Below are positions 9,501 through 16,587 of a DNA stretch of 32,201 bases, one piece after another. This DNA comes from an uncultured Bacteroidaceae bacterium (lineage in GTDB: Bacteria > Bacteroidota > Bacteroidia > Bacteroidales > Bacteroidaceae): assembly GCA_905234555.1 (NCBI GenBank), contig CAJOHO010000046.1, positions 1 to 32,201 of the forward strand, written 5' to 3'. Position numbers and translations under genes: made by a program. How positions within the stretch are numbered: position 1 is the first letter of the stretch; each line of letters opens with the position of its first letter. Below the pieces are notes generated by a model. The model did not search any database. It saw nothing but the letters and a program-made list of their open reading frames with translations, and had not been told where the DNA came from.

Positions 9501-10272
9501 GTGGCAGCTATCTGCTGATGTAACGCCAACGGGTATCACCTTTATCGACGCCTCCGACAATACCACCGCCATCAGCAATGCCAACGGTGTACTGGCTAAT
9601 GTCACCCTCGCTGGACGCAGACTTGTGAAGAACGGCACGTGGAACACCCTTTGCCTGCCTTTCAGCATGACCTCTGATCAAGTTACAGCTCAACTGGCAC
9701 CAGACGAACTCAAGGAACTTGATACTGAAGGAACATACGACGGACATAAGACGGGTTTGGAAGGAACCACTCTTTATCTCTACTTCAAGGCTGCAACCGC
9801 CATCACCGCTGGCAAACCATACTTAATTAAGTGGAACAGTGGAGAGACGCTTCAAGATCCAACCTTCAGCGCTGTTACTGTGACCGATGGTTCTCCTGTT
9901 GAAATTCAGAGTGAGGATCGTTCCGTTACTTTCCAGGGAACCTATTCTCCAGTCTCGCTTGCCAAGGACGATCGATCGAATCTCTATGTGGGTTCTGACA
10001 GCCAACTCCATTGGCCAGGTCGTGATAATTTCTACGTCAACGCCTTCCGTGCCTATTTCCAGCTGAGCAATTCTTCGCTTGTCAAGGCCTACGTACTCAA
10101 TCTCGATGAGAACAATGCCACAACAGGACTCATTGACGTGGATGATTCCTCTTTCTTCTCGTCTCGCACTTCTCAGTCAGAGTGGCACACCCTCGACGGT
10201 CGTCGTCTCAGCGGCAAGCCCACTCAACCAGGTATCTACATCCATAACGGATATAAACAGGTTGTTCAATAG
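6580..10272 (+). CDS. secreted EEP-family phosphoesterase with duplicated N-terminal module and sorting-type tail
   Basis: About 1230 residues. The frame is open from a GTG at 6523, but signal peptides begin at ATG 6580 or ATG 6598 (MRTLLSLILWTGMALSATAA); 6580 is chosen provisionally. Two tandem copies of a ~180-residue module follow (about 6658-7230 and 7255-7810; both read FFTIEK.GD(Y/F)IGLRNVV then LFQTHD.AG(Y/F)MYV). Next is a beta-rich binding-like segment (about 7845-8310). The catalytic domain at about 8590-9510 is an endonuclease/exonuclease/phosphatase fold: NVDGLP, CSEDFNY, LHMDAG, IIGDTNS and the closing GDHHPV give the Asn, Glu, Asp/Asn and Asp-His metal and catalytic positions. 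The C-terminal ~230 residues repeat those of the preceding large protein and end in WHTLDGRRL...GIYI. EEP members include DNases, sphingomyelinases and inositol phosphatases; the substrate cannot be told from sequence. The gene closes the unit, about 20 bp before the lysA-side terminator. Confidence 0.8.
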   Translation: MVKVRIMRTLLSLILWTGMALSATAADYTTYLTTARGFTEVTSTDAIWGDADYYYILAPAESHEYIVGVGGYEAKPDWASGDSKALRLHSAATDPVLDLTNFFTIEKSGDYIGLRNVVYDTDLFQTHDGAGYMYVNSYTDKTLDEWSYLIPHWQNAGYWLFENGKYPASNTEGCRGYMGSWTPGRMALDEPIALNRLNTDGDPAGHYRLFRIRRTDLMALRLYATMLTSENGFTEVTSTESMSTDPSQVYLITSAEQPGLFVGVGRYEEKPDWAGEDTKALRYRQAGNPVLDLSNFFTIEKDGDFIGLRNVVHHTSLFQTHDNAGFMYVLTYTEPTMSDWCCLKPTYQNGYWLFESGKYPISSGNWACGYLGPWNKRVEADEPIALNRRNIDGDEAGHYRLWRISRANLFSLMQAASGDDVTWKITNPSFEQGETGWTLTGKDANGNDEFTARDYGMTGKAGGKLMNAFQWWAPSLSVTQTVANLPAGQYELSGTVASWKDRPITFEANASKTTATGVHADGGIKVKTSVTIGIDGQLTITAGSTTDWWTEGRVQLENEDRGFFKLDDVQLRCTSLALDAMAVRLPNNETKLVPGQWYYYETDYSTEYQLVGPLNGLVYTTDGTALASSGFPAGTAATRTMTLPVGRTYIKTSTENATLVIMPYRNVEEGTFTAVALNVDGLPKKINYGIGSYDLNPDGPGSDGTLKISQYLSSKNYDFIGCSEDFNYNGSLMEYLKDRYSCGTIRNTLSVTDIDYWQLIQGKIHVDTDGLNLLWKNSKISATNESWTKWNDTESTDGNQYVNKGFRYYNVTIDGRASIDVFILHMDAGDTNATWSRESQWRQLAEAINNSDHSRAKLIIGDTNSRYTREDVTANFFNRLSTDFNASDVWVEKYRNGIYPTTDMANLTDQSDVDNYTNYEIVDKIIYINPTAANTVRLTPQTFNIQHDYTYGYVDGNDDTTPLGDHHPVVVSFKWQLSADVTPTGITFIDASDNTTAISNANGVLANVTLAGRRLVKNGTWNTLCLPFSMTSDQVTAQLAPDELKELDTEGTYDGHKTGLEGTTLYLYFKAATAITAGKPYLIKWNSGETLQDPTFSAVTVTDGSPVEIQSEDRSVTFQGTYSPVSLAKDDRSNLYVGSDSQLHWPGRDNFYVNAFRAYFQLSNSSLVKAYVLNLDENNATTGLIDVDDSSFFSSRTSQSEWHTLDGRRLSGKPTQPGIYIHNGYKQVVQ

Positions 10273-10284
10273 TAGTTAGCCTCG

Positions 10285-10397
10285 TCAAAAGCAACGGCTC
10301 CTTGCATCTTGTGCAGGGAGCCGTTGTTGCGTATGTGTTGTGATGGTTACTGTTCTTCGGGGAGAGTGCCCAGTTCGTAGCTTTTGGGGAGGGGACG
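10285..10397. repeat. direct repeat copy 2 (terminator plus lysA end)
   Basis: The intact partner of 536-654. It starts 13 bp past the EEP gene stop and runs into the last codons of lysA on the other strand. Confidence 0.9.
10293..10325. terminator. bidirectional terminator between the EEP gene and lysA
   Basis: AACGGCTCCTTGCA pairs with TGCAGGGAGCCGTT (one G-T pair) around a TCTTG loop. It sits between convergent genes, so it can serve both. Related hairpins occur at 544-576 and 23696-23729. Confidence 0.75.
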
Positions 10398-11555
10398 GAG
10401 GTTGTACTGCGAAGCCATTGTTTCGCCATAGGCGCCGGCGGAGCGGATGGCGAGGAGGTCGCCTCGCTGAAGACGGGGCAGACGAACGTCGTGGTCGAAG
10501 ATGTCGCTGGACTCGCAGATGGGTCCTACCACATCGTAGGTCTGCAGCTCTTCGGTTGCAAGGAAGGGGAGTTCCTGATTGAGCTGGAGCTGGTTGCTGG
10601 CGCTGATGCTCTCGATCTTGTGGTGTGCTCCGTAGAGGGCAGGACGGATGAGTTCGGTCATGCCGGCATCGACGATGGCGAACTGGCGGTCGGTGCCTTG
10701 TTTGATGTAGAGCACACGGGTGATGAGGCTGCCGCATTGTGCCACGATGGCGCGTCCCAGTTCGAAATGGATGCGCTGTCCTGGTCGCTGACGCAGGTGG
10801 GTGTGGAAGGTGGCGAAGTAGTCGCGGAAGTTAGGAATGGGGTGGACATTGGGATTGTCGTAATCGACGCCCAGTCCGCCACCTACGTTGATGTCGTCGA
10901 GGGTGATGCCTTCACCTTGCAGGAAGTCCTGAATCTCGTTGATGCGGAGTGCGAGGTCGCGGAAGTCGTCCATCTCGAGGATTTGGCTGCCGATATGGAA
11001 ATGGAGTCCGCGCAGGCGGATATGCTCCATGCTTTGGGCAATGCGTATGACACTGAGGGTGTCTTCGAGGGCGATGCCGAACTTGTTTTCTGCCAGTCCT
11101 GTGGTGATGTTGGCATGGGTGTGAGCACCGACATCGGGATTGATGCGGAAGCAGATGCCGGCTCGTTTGTTCATGCGACCAGCGAGTTCGTTGATGACTT
11201 CAAGCTCGGGTATGCTCTCCACGTTGAAGCAGTAGATGTCGTTGTGGAGGGCGGTACGGATTTCCCAGTCGCTCTTTCCTACGCCTGCGAAGACGATCTT
11301 GGAGGAGGGGAATCCTGCCTTGATGGCTGCTTCTATCTCGCCGCCGCTGACGCAGTCGATGCCGAGTCCAGCTCGGTTGATGATGCGCAGAAGCAGTGGG
11401 TTGGCATTGGCCTTGATGGCGTAATGCACTTCGTAGTTCGTGTATTTCTGTACCTCACGATTCAGGACCTCGAGCGTGCGCTGAAGCAGCTCGGTGTCGT
11501 AGAGGTAATAGGGGGTTTGTCGTGTCTGCATGACTCTTATTAATTTCGGCGGCAT
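10347..11555 (-). CDS. lysA: diaminopimelate decarboxylase
   Basis: Catalyses the last step of lysine synthesis, decarboxylation of meso-diaminopimelate to lysine, with PLP. The 402 residues show the fold-type III pattern: YAIKAN with the PLP lysine at about K48, HFHIGSQ, GGGLGVDY for phosphate binding, and GPICESSDIF containing the catalytic Cys near the dimer interface. The ATG at 11555 (GAAGG just before it) gives MPPKLIRVMQTRQTP; the ATG at 11531 (MQTRQTP) is also possible and would remove eight residues. It follows lysC by 41 bp, so the two probably share a transcript. The gene's last codons and terminator are duplicated at 536-654. Confidence 0.95.
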   Translation of the reverse strand: MPPKLIRVMQTRQTPYYLYDTELLQRTLEVLNREVQKYTNYEVHYAIKANANPLLLRIINRAGLGIDCVSGGEIEAAIKAGFPSSKIVFAGVGKSDWEIRTALHNDIYCFNVESIPELEVINELAGRMNKRAGICFRINPDVGAHTHANITTGLAENKFGIALEDTLSVIRIAQSMEHIRLRGLHFHIGSQILEMDDFRDLALRINEIQDFLQGEGITLDDINVGGGLGVDYDNPNVHPIPNFRDYFATFHTHLRQRPGQRIHFELGRAIVAQCGSLITRVLYIKQGTDRQFAIVDAGMTELIRPALYGAHHKIESISASNQLQLNQELPFLATEELQTYDVVGPICESSDIFDHDVRLPRLQRGDLLAIRSAGAYGETMASQYNLRPLPKSYELGTLPEEQ

Positions 11556-11596
11556 CCTTCGATTTACTCAGGAACCACCGCCGAACACACTAATGA

Positions 11597-12910
11597 TTAA
11601 TTGAAAAGATGGTCGCTGAGGGCTTGGAGGGCACGTTTCTTGTCGTTTGCGGAGATGAGGAACGAGATGTTGTGGTTGCTGCCTCCGTAGGAGATCATGC
11701 GGACGGGTATCTCGTGGAGTGCCTCGGTGACACGTGACTCAAAGCCTACATTCTGCCAGTCGAGGTCGCCCACGACGCAGATGATGCACATATCTTCATC
11801 CACCTTCACGGTGCCGAACTTCTTCAGCTCGTTGAGAATCTGGGTGAGGTGGGTTTTGTTGTCGATGGAGACGGACACACCGACTTCGGACGTGCAGACC
11901 ATATCGATGCTGGTCTTGTAGGTCTCGAAGATCTCGAACACCTTACGCAGGAAGCCGTAGGCGAGCAACATGCGGCTGGAGGTGATGTTGATGGCGGTGA
12001 TGTTGTCCTTGGCTGCCACAGCCTTGATCTTGCGATATTCGGTATCATTGCTGATGACGGTGCCTGGAGCTGCAGGATCCATCGTGTTGAGAAGCTTTAC
12101 AGGAATGCCTGCGAACTTAGCTGGCTGCACACAGGTGGGGTGGAGGATCTTGGCGCCGAAGTAGGCTAACTCGGCTGCTTCCTCGAAGTGGAGCTGACTG
12201 ACGGGCTGGGTCTTTTCGACGAAGCGTGGGTCGTTGTTGTGCATACCGTCGATGTCGGTCCAGATCTGGATTTCGGAAGCGTCGATGGCTGCACCGATGA
12301 GTGAGGCGGTGTAGTCGCTGCCTCCACGCTGCAGGTTATCGACTTCGCCATAGGCATTGCGGCAGATGAATCCCTGCGTGATATAGATGGTCTTGCCTTC
12401 GTGCTCTTCGAGCTGTGCCTGAAGCTTCTCGCGGATGTATTCGAGGTCAGGCTCTGCGTTCTTGTCGGTACGCATGAACTCGAGGGCAGGAATGAGGCAG
12501 GTGTTGTAACCTTGCTCCAGCATGTAGTTGGTCACCATATTCGTGGAGAGCAGTTCGCCTTGTCCGACGATGATTTTCTCTTCGAACATGGTGAAGATGC
12601 CCTTGGTGAAAGAACGCAGGTAGTCGAACTCCTGTTTCACGAAGTCGAGGGTGCGTTCGCGATACTCTTCTGTGGAGTAGAGTTCGGCAACGTGGCGCTT
12701 GTACTTGGCTTCCAGTGCGTTGATGGTTTCGTTGGCACCTTCGGGATTTTTCTTGTAGAGGTAGTCTGCAATTTCCACGAGGGTGTTGGTGGTGCCGGAC
12801 ATAGCCGAGAGCACTACGATTTTCTGCTCATTGTCGCTGATGAGCTTTACCACTTCTTTCATTCTTTGCGGCGAACCCACGGAGGTGCCACCAAACTTCA
12901 TTACTTTCAT
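11597..12910 (-). CDS. lysC: aspartate kinase
   Basis: Phosphorylates aspartate at the entry of the lysine, threonine and methionine pathways. The 437 residues begin MKVMKFGGTSVG, the amino acid kinase lysine/Gly-rich motif, and later show RGGSDYTASLIGAA and WTDIDG of the substrate and nucleotide sites. The last ~140 residues hold two ACT-type regulatory domains (SSRMLLAYGFLRKVFEIF, then CIICVVGDL), so end-product feedback is likely. There is no fused homoserine dehydrogenase, so this is a monofunctional enzyme. It stands between ftsE and lysA on one strand, as expected for a lysine/diaminopimelate operon. No lysine riboswitch is visible in the 84-bp gap upstream. Confidence 0.95.
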   Translation of the reverse strand: MKVMKFGGTSVGSPQRMKEVVKLISDNEQKIVVLSAMSGTTNTLVEIADYLYKKNPEGANETINALEAKYKRHVAELYSTEEYRERTLDFVKQEFDYLRSFTKGIFTMFEEKIIVGQGELLSTNMVTNYMLEQGYNTCLIPALEFMRTDKNAEPDLEYIREKLQAQLEEHEGKTIYITQGFICRNAYGEVDNLQRGGSDYTASLIGAAIDASEIQIWTDIDGMHNNDPRFVEKTQPVSQLHFEEAAELAYFGAKILHPTCVQPAKFAGIPVKLLNTMDPAAPGTVISNDTEYRKIKAVAAKDNITAINITSSRMLLAYGFLRKVFEIFETYKTSIDMVCTSEVGVSVSIDNKTHLTQILNELKKFGTVKVDEDMCIICVVGDLDWQNVGFESRVTEALHEIPVRMISYGGSNHNISFLISANDKKRALQALSDHLFN

Positions 12911-12930
12911 CTTATCTATTGTTTTTTGTT

Positions 12931-12993
12931 TATTCTGAGTAATCGGAGTATTCTGAGTATTCTGAGTAATCGGAATGTTCTGAGTATGACGAA
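12931..12993. repeat. 9-bp tandem repeat between ftsE and lysC
   Basis: Seven imperfect 9-bp units: TATTCTGAG, TAATCGGAG, TATTCTGAG, TATTCTGAG, TAATCGGAA, TGTTCTGAG and the degenerate TATGACGAA. The array fills most of the gap between the two genes and reaches the ftsE stop codon. Confidence 0.8.
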
Positions 12994-12994
12994 T

Positions 12995-13666
12995 TTATTC
13001 TTCTTCGATTCGTTCGGTGAGTTTTTTGTCCTTACATTCGAAGATGCGGCCAGGATACATGTCGAGCAGATGGAGGTTGTGGGTCACCATCACGACGGTG
13101 GAGCCTTGTTCGCAGATTTGGTGGAGCAGGGCAGTGATGTGGCGACTGGTTTCTGTGTCGAGGTTAGCGGTCGGCTCGTCGGCAAGGATGAGTTCGGGTT
13201 TGTTGAGGATGGCGCGAGCGATGGAGATGCGCTGCTGTTCTCCACCCGAAAGTTCGTGTGGGAACTTATAGCCTTTGGTCTGCATCTGCACTTCGTTGAG
13301 CACTTCCTCGATGCGCTGACGGATTTCCACTTCGTTCTTCCAGCCTGTTGCCTTCAGCACGAAACGCAGGTTCTGTTCCACCGTTCGGTCGGTGAGCAGC
13401 TGGAAGTCCTGAAAGATGATACCCAGTTTGCGACGCAGAGCGGGCTGGTGCTTACGACGCAGTTTCTGCAGTTCGTAGTCGAGCACACGTGCTTCTCCTT
13501 CCTTGACGGGCAGTTCGCCATACATGGTCTTGAGCAGAGAACTCTTGCCAGCACCGACCTTACCGATGATATAGACAAACTCGCCCTTATCGATGCTGAA
13601 ATTCACATCGTGGAGCACTTCCTGTTCCTCTTGGAACACATTGACGTCTTTATATTCTATCTGCAT
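12995..13666 (-). CDS. ftsE: FtsE-like cell-division ABC ATPase
   Basis: An ABC ATPase of 223 residues, the usual FtsE length. It has Walker A GKVGAGKS (35-42), a Q-loop near Q86, signature LSGGEQQR (139-146) and Walker B LILADEPT (159-166), followed by the switch His in VTHN. FtsE works with the membrane protein FtsX to activate peptidoglycan hydrolases at the septum. No ftsX lies beside it; the LolE/FtsX-like permease at 16713 is separated by the his genes and is much longer than FtsX. A LolD-type ATPase is the main alternative, but the FtsE-like length and position beside lysC/lysA favour FtsE. Confidence 0.8.
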   Translation of the reverse strand: MQIEYKDVNVFQEEQEVLHDVNFSIDKGEFVYIIGKVGAGKSSLLKTMYGELPVKEGEARVLDYELQKLRRKHQPALRRKLGIIFQDFQLLTDRTVEQNLRFVLKATGWKNEVEIRQRIEEVLNEVQMQTKGYKFPHELSGGEQQRISIARAILNKPELILADEPTANLDTETSRHITALLHQICEQGSTVVMVTHNLHLLDMYPGRIFECKDKKLTERIEEE

Positions 13667-13705
13667 GATTTCTTTTCAAGTTTATTTATCTCTCACGGAC
13701 TGACA

Positions 13706-13750
13706 GGTATATACTCCCCTCCCTTCACGGGAGGGGCAAGGGGGTGGGTC
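13706..13750. repeat. GC-rich repeat element after hisIE (copy 1)
   Basis: Read along the his transcript it starts 2 bp after the hisIE stop: GACCCACCCCC, then hairpin CCCCTCCC-GTGAA-GGGAGGGG, then AGTATATACC. A second copy starts 1 bp after the rpiB stop (21107-21150). The plus strand here has four G runs of three or more and could form a G-quadruplex. Confidence 0.85.
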
Positions 13751-13752
13751 CG

Positions 13753-14364
13753 TTAATGTTTATGCCAGTTGGGGTCATGGCGCACCTGGAGTTCGCGAGC
13801 AAGGTCCTCGATGCTCAGTCCCTTCGAGGTCAGGAGGACGATGAGGTGGTAGAGCATGTCGGATGCCTCATAGACGAGTCGTTCGTTGTTGTTGGCAACT
13901 GCCTCGATGACAGCCTCTAAGGCTTCTTCGCCTACTTTCTGAGCCATACGGTGACAGCCATCCTTGAAGAGGCTCGTGGTATAGGAGCCTTCAGGCATTT
14001 CCTCGTGGCGCTTCTCGATGAACCGCTGCAGTTCGGTGAGGAACATGATGGGGTTGTCGTTCTCTTCGTTCCAGCAGGTGTCGGCTCCTGTGTGGCAAAC
14101 GGGACCTACGGGGTCTGCCTTGATGAGCAGAGTGTCGTTGTCGCAGTCGTTGGCGATGGAAACGACGTTGAGGTAGTTTCCGCTGGTTTCGCCCTTGGTC
14201 CATAGTGTCTGGCGTGTGCGGCTGAAGAATGTCACCTTGCCTGTCTCTACGGTTTTCTGATAGGCTTCTTCGTTCATGAAGCCGAGCATCAGCACCTTCA
14301 GCGTCTTGGCGTCCTGAATGATGGCTGGCACCAGACCGTCCATTTTCTCAAAATCTATGTTCAT
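13753..14364 (-). CDS. hisIE: bifunctional phosphoribosyl-AMP cyclohydrolase / phosphoribosyl-ATP pyrophosphohydrolase
   Basis: Performs steps two and three of histidine synthesis. The N-terminal HisI domain (about 1-110) shows [29 protein letters not shown] and the zinc ligands in CDNDTLL and CHTGADTCW. The C-terminal HisE domain (about 112-203) has the MazG-like helices with [13 protein letters not shown] and the EASDMLYHL metal-binding text. The total of 203 residues is normal for the fused form. Its ATG overlaps the hisF stop in an ATGA junction, a sign of coupled translation. Confidence 0.95.
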   Translation of the reverse strand: MNIDFEKMDGLVPAIIQDAKTLKVLMLGFMNEEAYQKTVETGKVTFFSRTRQTLWTKGETSGNYLNVVSIANDCDNDTLLIKADPVGPVCHTGADTCWNEENDNPIMFLTELQRFIEKRHEEMPEGSYTTSLFKDGCHRMAQKVGEEALEAVIEAVANNNERLVYEASDMLYHLIVLLTSKGLSIEDLARELQVRHDPNWHKH

Positions 14365-15116
14365 AATCTTACGTTTATTCCTTCTTTATATAAATACTGT
14401 TTCAGTTGGGGGATGGGGATTTCGCCAAAGTGGAACACGCTGGCAGCGAGTGCCGCATCCGAGTGTCCTTCGATGAAGGTGTCGCGGAAATGCTCTTTGG
14501 CTCCGGCACCACCTGAGGCAATCACGGGTATCGTGAGTTCGTCGCTCAGTCGGCGAAGGGCAGCGTTGGCAAATCCCTGCTTCACTCCGTCGTGGTTCAT
14601 GCTGGTGAAGAGAATCTCGCCAGCACCACGTTCGTTGGCTTCCCTTGCCCATTCGAACAGACCTCGATCGGTAGGTACGCGTCCTCCGTTCAGGTAACAG
14701 GTCCACTCGCCGTTTTCTTCCTTCGCGTCGATGGCTACCACACAGACCTGTGAGCCGAAGTTGCGCACAATCTCGTCGATGAGTTGAGGCCGGCGCAGAG
14801 CAGCGGAGTTGATGCTCACCTTGTCGGCTCCAGCATTGAGCAAGCGTTCCACATCTGCCAATTCATTGATGCCGCCACCAACGGTGAAGGGTATGTTGAT
14901 TTCTTCTGCGATGCGTGTGACGAGTTCAGTGAAGGTTTTGCGTCCTTCGTGGCTGGCGGTGATGTCCAGATACACCAGCTCGTCAGCTCCCTGCTCGCTG
15001 TAGGCTTTGCCCAGTTCAACGGGATCGCCAGCCTGGCGAAGATTCACGAAGTTCGTGCCCTTCACCGTCTGTCCGTTCTTGATGTCCAGACAAGGTATGA
15101 TTCTCTTTGCTAACAA
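14361..15116 (-). CDS. hisF: imidazole glycerol phosphate synthase, cyclase subunit
   Basis: The cyclase half of the HisF-HisH enzyme, which turns PRFAR and ammonia into imidazole glycerol phosphate and AICAR. It is a TIM barrel of 251 residues with the family start [15 protein letters not shown] (catalytic D11), DLGK-region text, GGGI near residue 80, VVAIDAK with the second catalytic Asp near residue 130, and ASGGAG near 225. It depends on HisH for ammonia from glutamine, which matters because the local hisH is frameshifted. HisF alone can use free ammonia at high concentration (known from other bacteria). Confidence 0.96.
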   Translation of the reverse strand: MLAKRIIPCLDIKNGQTVKGTNFVNLRQAGDPVELGKAYSEQGADELVYLDITASHEGRKTFTELVTRIAEEINIPFTVGGGINELADVERLLNAGADKVSINSAALRRPQLIDEIVRNFGSQVCVVAIDAKEENGEWTCYLNGGRVPTDRGLFEWAREANERGAGEILFTSMNHDGVKQGFANAALRRLSDELTIPVIASGGAGAKEHFRDTFIEGHSDAALAASVFHFGEIPIPQLKQYLYKEGINVRL

Positions 15117-15140
15117 CGAATAACCTTTTTAATTATCAAT

Positions 15141-15174
15141 CAATTATGCATTATGCATTATGAATTATGAATTG
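15141..15174. repeat. 7-bp repeat at the end of hisA
   Basis: CAA, then TTATGCA twice, TTATGAA twice, TTG; the ends CAATT and AATTG are inverted. The hisA stop codon (15151-15153) and its last six codons lie inside it, so the protein ends FIIHNA because of the repeat. Confidence 0.75.
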
Positions 15175-15882
15175 CTCCAAGTCCTTGAGCGAGATGCGTC
15201 CTTCGTAGAAGGCTTTTCCGAACACTACGGCAGGGATGCCAGCTTCGTCCAGACTGAGGATGTCGTCCATGCAGCTCACACCGCCGCTGGCGATGAGGTG
15301 TAGGGCAGGGAAGTGGGTCATGAGGTCCCGATAGAGTTCCACTGCCGGTCCTTGCAACATTCCGTCGCGAGAGATGTCGGTGCAGAGCACCTGACGGAGT
15401 CCTTTGTCAAAATAGCTTTTCACGAAAGGCAGGAGTTCCTGTCCGTCTTCTTCTTTCCATCCGCTGATGCTGATGCGTCCGTTCTTGGCGTCAGCTCCAA
15501 GGATGAAACGGTCGGCACCGAATTCTTCTGCCCAGCTGAGGAACAGCTGCGGATTCTTCACCGCCAGCGAACCCACCGTCACCATCGCGGCTCCTGCGTT
15601 GAAAGCGGTCTGGAGGTCTTCGGTGGATTTGATGCCGCCTCCGAAGTCGATGATGAGATTGGTGGCAGCGGCAATCCGCTCAATGGTTCGTGCATTCACC
15701 ACGTGGCTCGAACGGGCACCGTCCAGATCGACGGTATGCAGACGCTTCACACCAGCATCCTCGAAGGCTTTGGCAATATCTACAGGGTCAGCGTCGTAGG
15801 TGGTCTGCTGGTTGTAGTCGCCTTGCGTCAGCCTGACACAATGTCCGTCGATGATATCTATGGCAGGAATCAGTTCTATCAT
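15151..15882 (-). CDS. hisA: ProFAR isomerase
   Basis: Isomerises ProFAR to PRFAR, the substrate of HisF. The 243 residues form a TIM barrel related to HisF: IPAIDIIDG with catalytic Asp near residue 9, FGGGI near residue 80, LCTDISRDGMLQGP with the second catalytic Asp near 130 to 170, and ASGGVS. Its ATG overlaps the hisH stop (ATGA). The last residues (FIIHNA) are encoded by a short intergenic-type repeat, so the natural C-terminus may have been trimmed or extended by repeat insertion; no active-site residue is involved. Confidence 0.95.
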   Translation of the reverse strand: MIELIPAIDIIDGHCVRLTQGDYNQQTTYDADPVDIAKAFEDAGVKRLHTVDLDGARSSHVVNARTIERIAAATNLIIDFGGGIKSTEDLQTAFNAGAAMVTVGSLAVKNPQLFLSWAEEFGADRFILGADAKNGRISISGWKEEDGQELLPFVKSYFDKGLRQVLCTDISRDGMLQGPAVELYRDLMTHFPALHLIASGGVSCMDDILSLDEAGIPAVVFGKAFYEGRISLKDLEQFIIHNA

Positions 15883-16506
15883 AAATCCAAGAAATTCTTC
15901 AGAATCTGTTCGCCCACACGTCCGCTTTTTTCTGGGTGGAACTGGGTGGCGTAGAAGTTATCCTTATGCAGGGCAGAGGAGTAGGGTTGTATGTAGTCGG
16001 TCACGCCGATGGTTTCCTGACAGAGTGGCACGTAGTAGCTGTGGATGAAATAGACGAAGGGTTTGTCGCCCAGTCCTTTCAGCAACGGATGAACGGAGTC
16101 CTCGCTCTTCACGTTCCACTCTTCACGCTTCACGTTTAGCTCTTCACGCTTCACGTTTATCTCGTTCCATCCCATCTGCGGCACTTTCTCCTCATGGCTC
16201 TGGGGCAGGAACCGTTTTACTTCCGCGTCGAAGACTCCCAGACAGGGAGTGTCGCCCTCTTCGGAGTGGCGGCAAAGCAGTTGCATACCGATGCAGATTC
16301 CCAGCAGCGGCTGTTTCAAGTTCACAATCACCTCGTCGAGACGGTGTGCCTTCAAGTACGCCATCGCACTACTGTCTTCGCCTTGACCAGGAAACACCAC
16401 ACGGTCTGCACGCATCAGTTCGTCTGCCACCTACACCCAGCCGACGAAAGGCATTCACCACTGAACACACATTCCCTGCGTTATATTTTACGATTGCTAA
16501 TTTCAT
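15879..16506 (-). pseudogene. hisH: hisH, glutamine amidotransferase subunit, frameshifted
   Basis: HisH releases ammonia from glutamine and passes it to HisF. The expected start is ATG 16506 (MKLAIVKYNAGN...VVNAFRRLGV), but that frame soon leaves the family and stops near 16367. The rest continues one frame over from 16430 (ADELMRADRVVFPGQGE) to 15879. Compared with family members, roughly six to eight residues between the pieces are missing along with the frame, as expected from a small deletion that is not a multiple of three. The downstream part keeps the catalytic triad (Cys in GICIGM, His and Glu in QFHPEKSG). It also carries an insertion of three NVKREE-like heptads at 16098-16160. A GTG at 16430 could start the downstream frame but would omit the first strand and helix of the domain. 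A sequence error is the main alternative to a real mutation. Confidence 0.85.
16098..16160 (-). repeat. 21-bp tandem repeat inside hisH
   Basis: Three 21-bp units in frame: two identical except for one end base, one more diverged. They encode INVKREE, LNVKREE and WNVKSED. HisH proteins normally have only a few residues here, between QMGWN and HPLL. Confidence 0.85.
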
Positions 16507-16528
16507 GCTTTTTACCTTTACAAGGGTG

Positions 16529-16560
16529 CAAAGTTACGATTTAGTGAGCACAATACAAAA
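16529..16560 (-). promoter_or_regulatory. promoter of the his genes
   Basis: Read on the minus strand: TTTTG (16560-16556), a 19-bp spacer, TAACTTTG (16536-16529). The leader to the hisH ATG is only about 15 to 20 nt, which leaves no room for an attenuator. The block is nearly identical to the pfp promoter at 23797-23831. Confidence 0.75.
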
Positions 16561-16587
16561 TAAAAGGTTGAAAAACTTTCATTTTTA

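Noticed and set aside
899..10272. Integrated prophage or conjugative element
   Set aside because: No integrase, relaxase, phage structural or transfer genes; only the flanking repeats suggest movement.
10491..11543. 350-codon open frame antisense to lysA
   Set aside because: Acidic Val/Asp/Glu-rich text is the usual reverse-complement shadow of a GC-rich gene; lysA has all family motifs.
12401..13756. 451-codon open frame on the plus strand
   Set aside because: It runs antisense across lysC, the gap repeat and ftsE, with low-complexity Phe/Leu/His text. It is a mirror of real genes.
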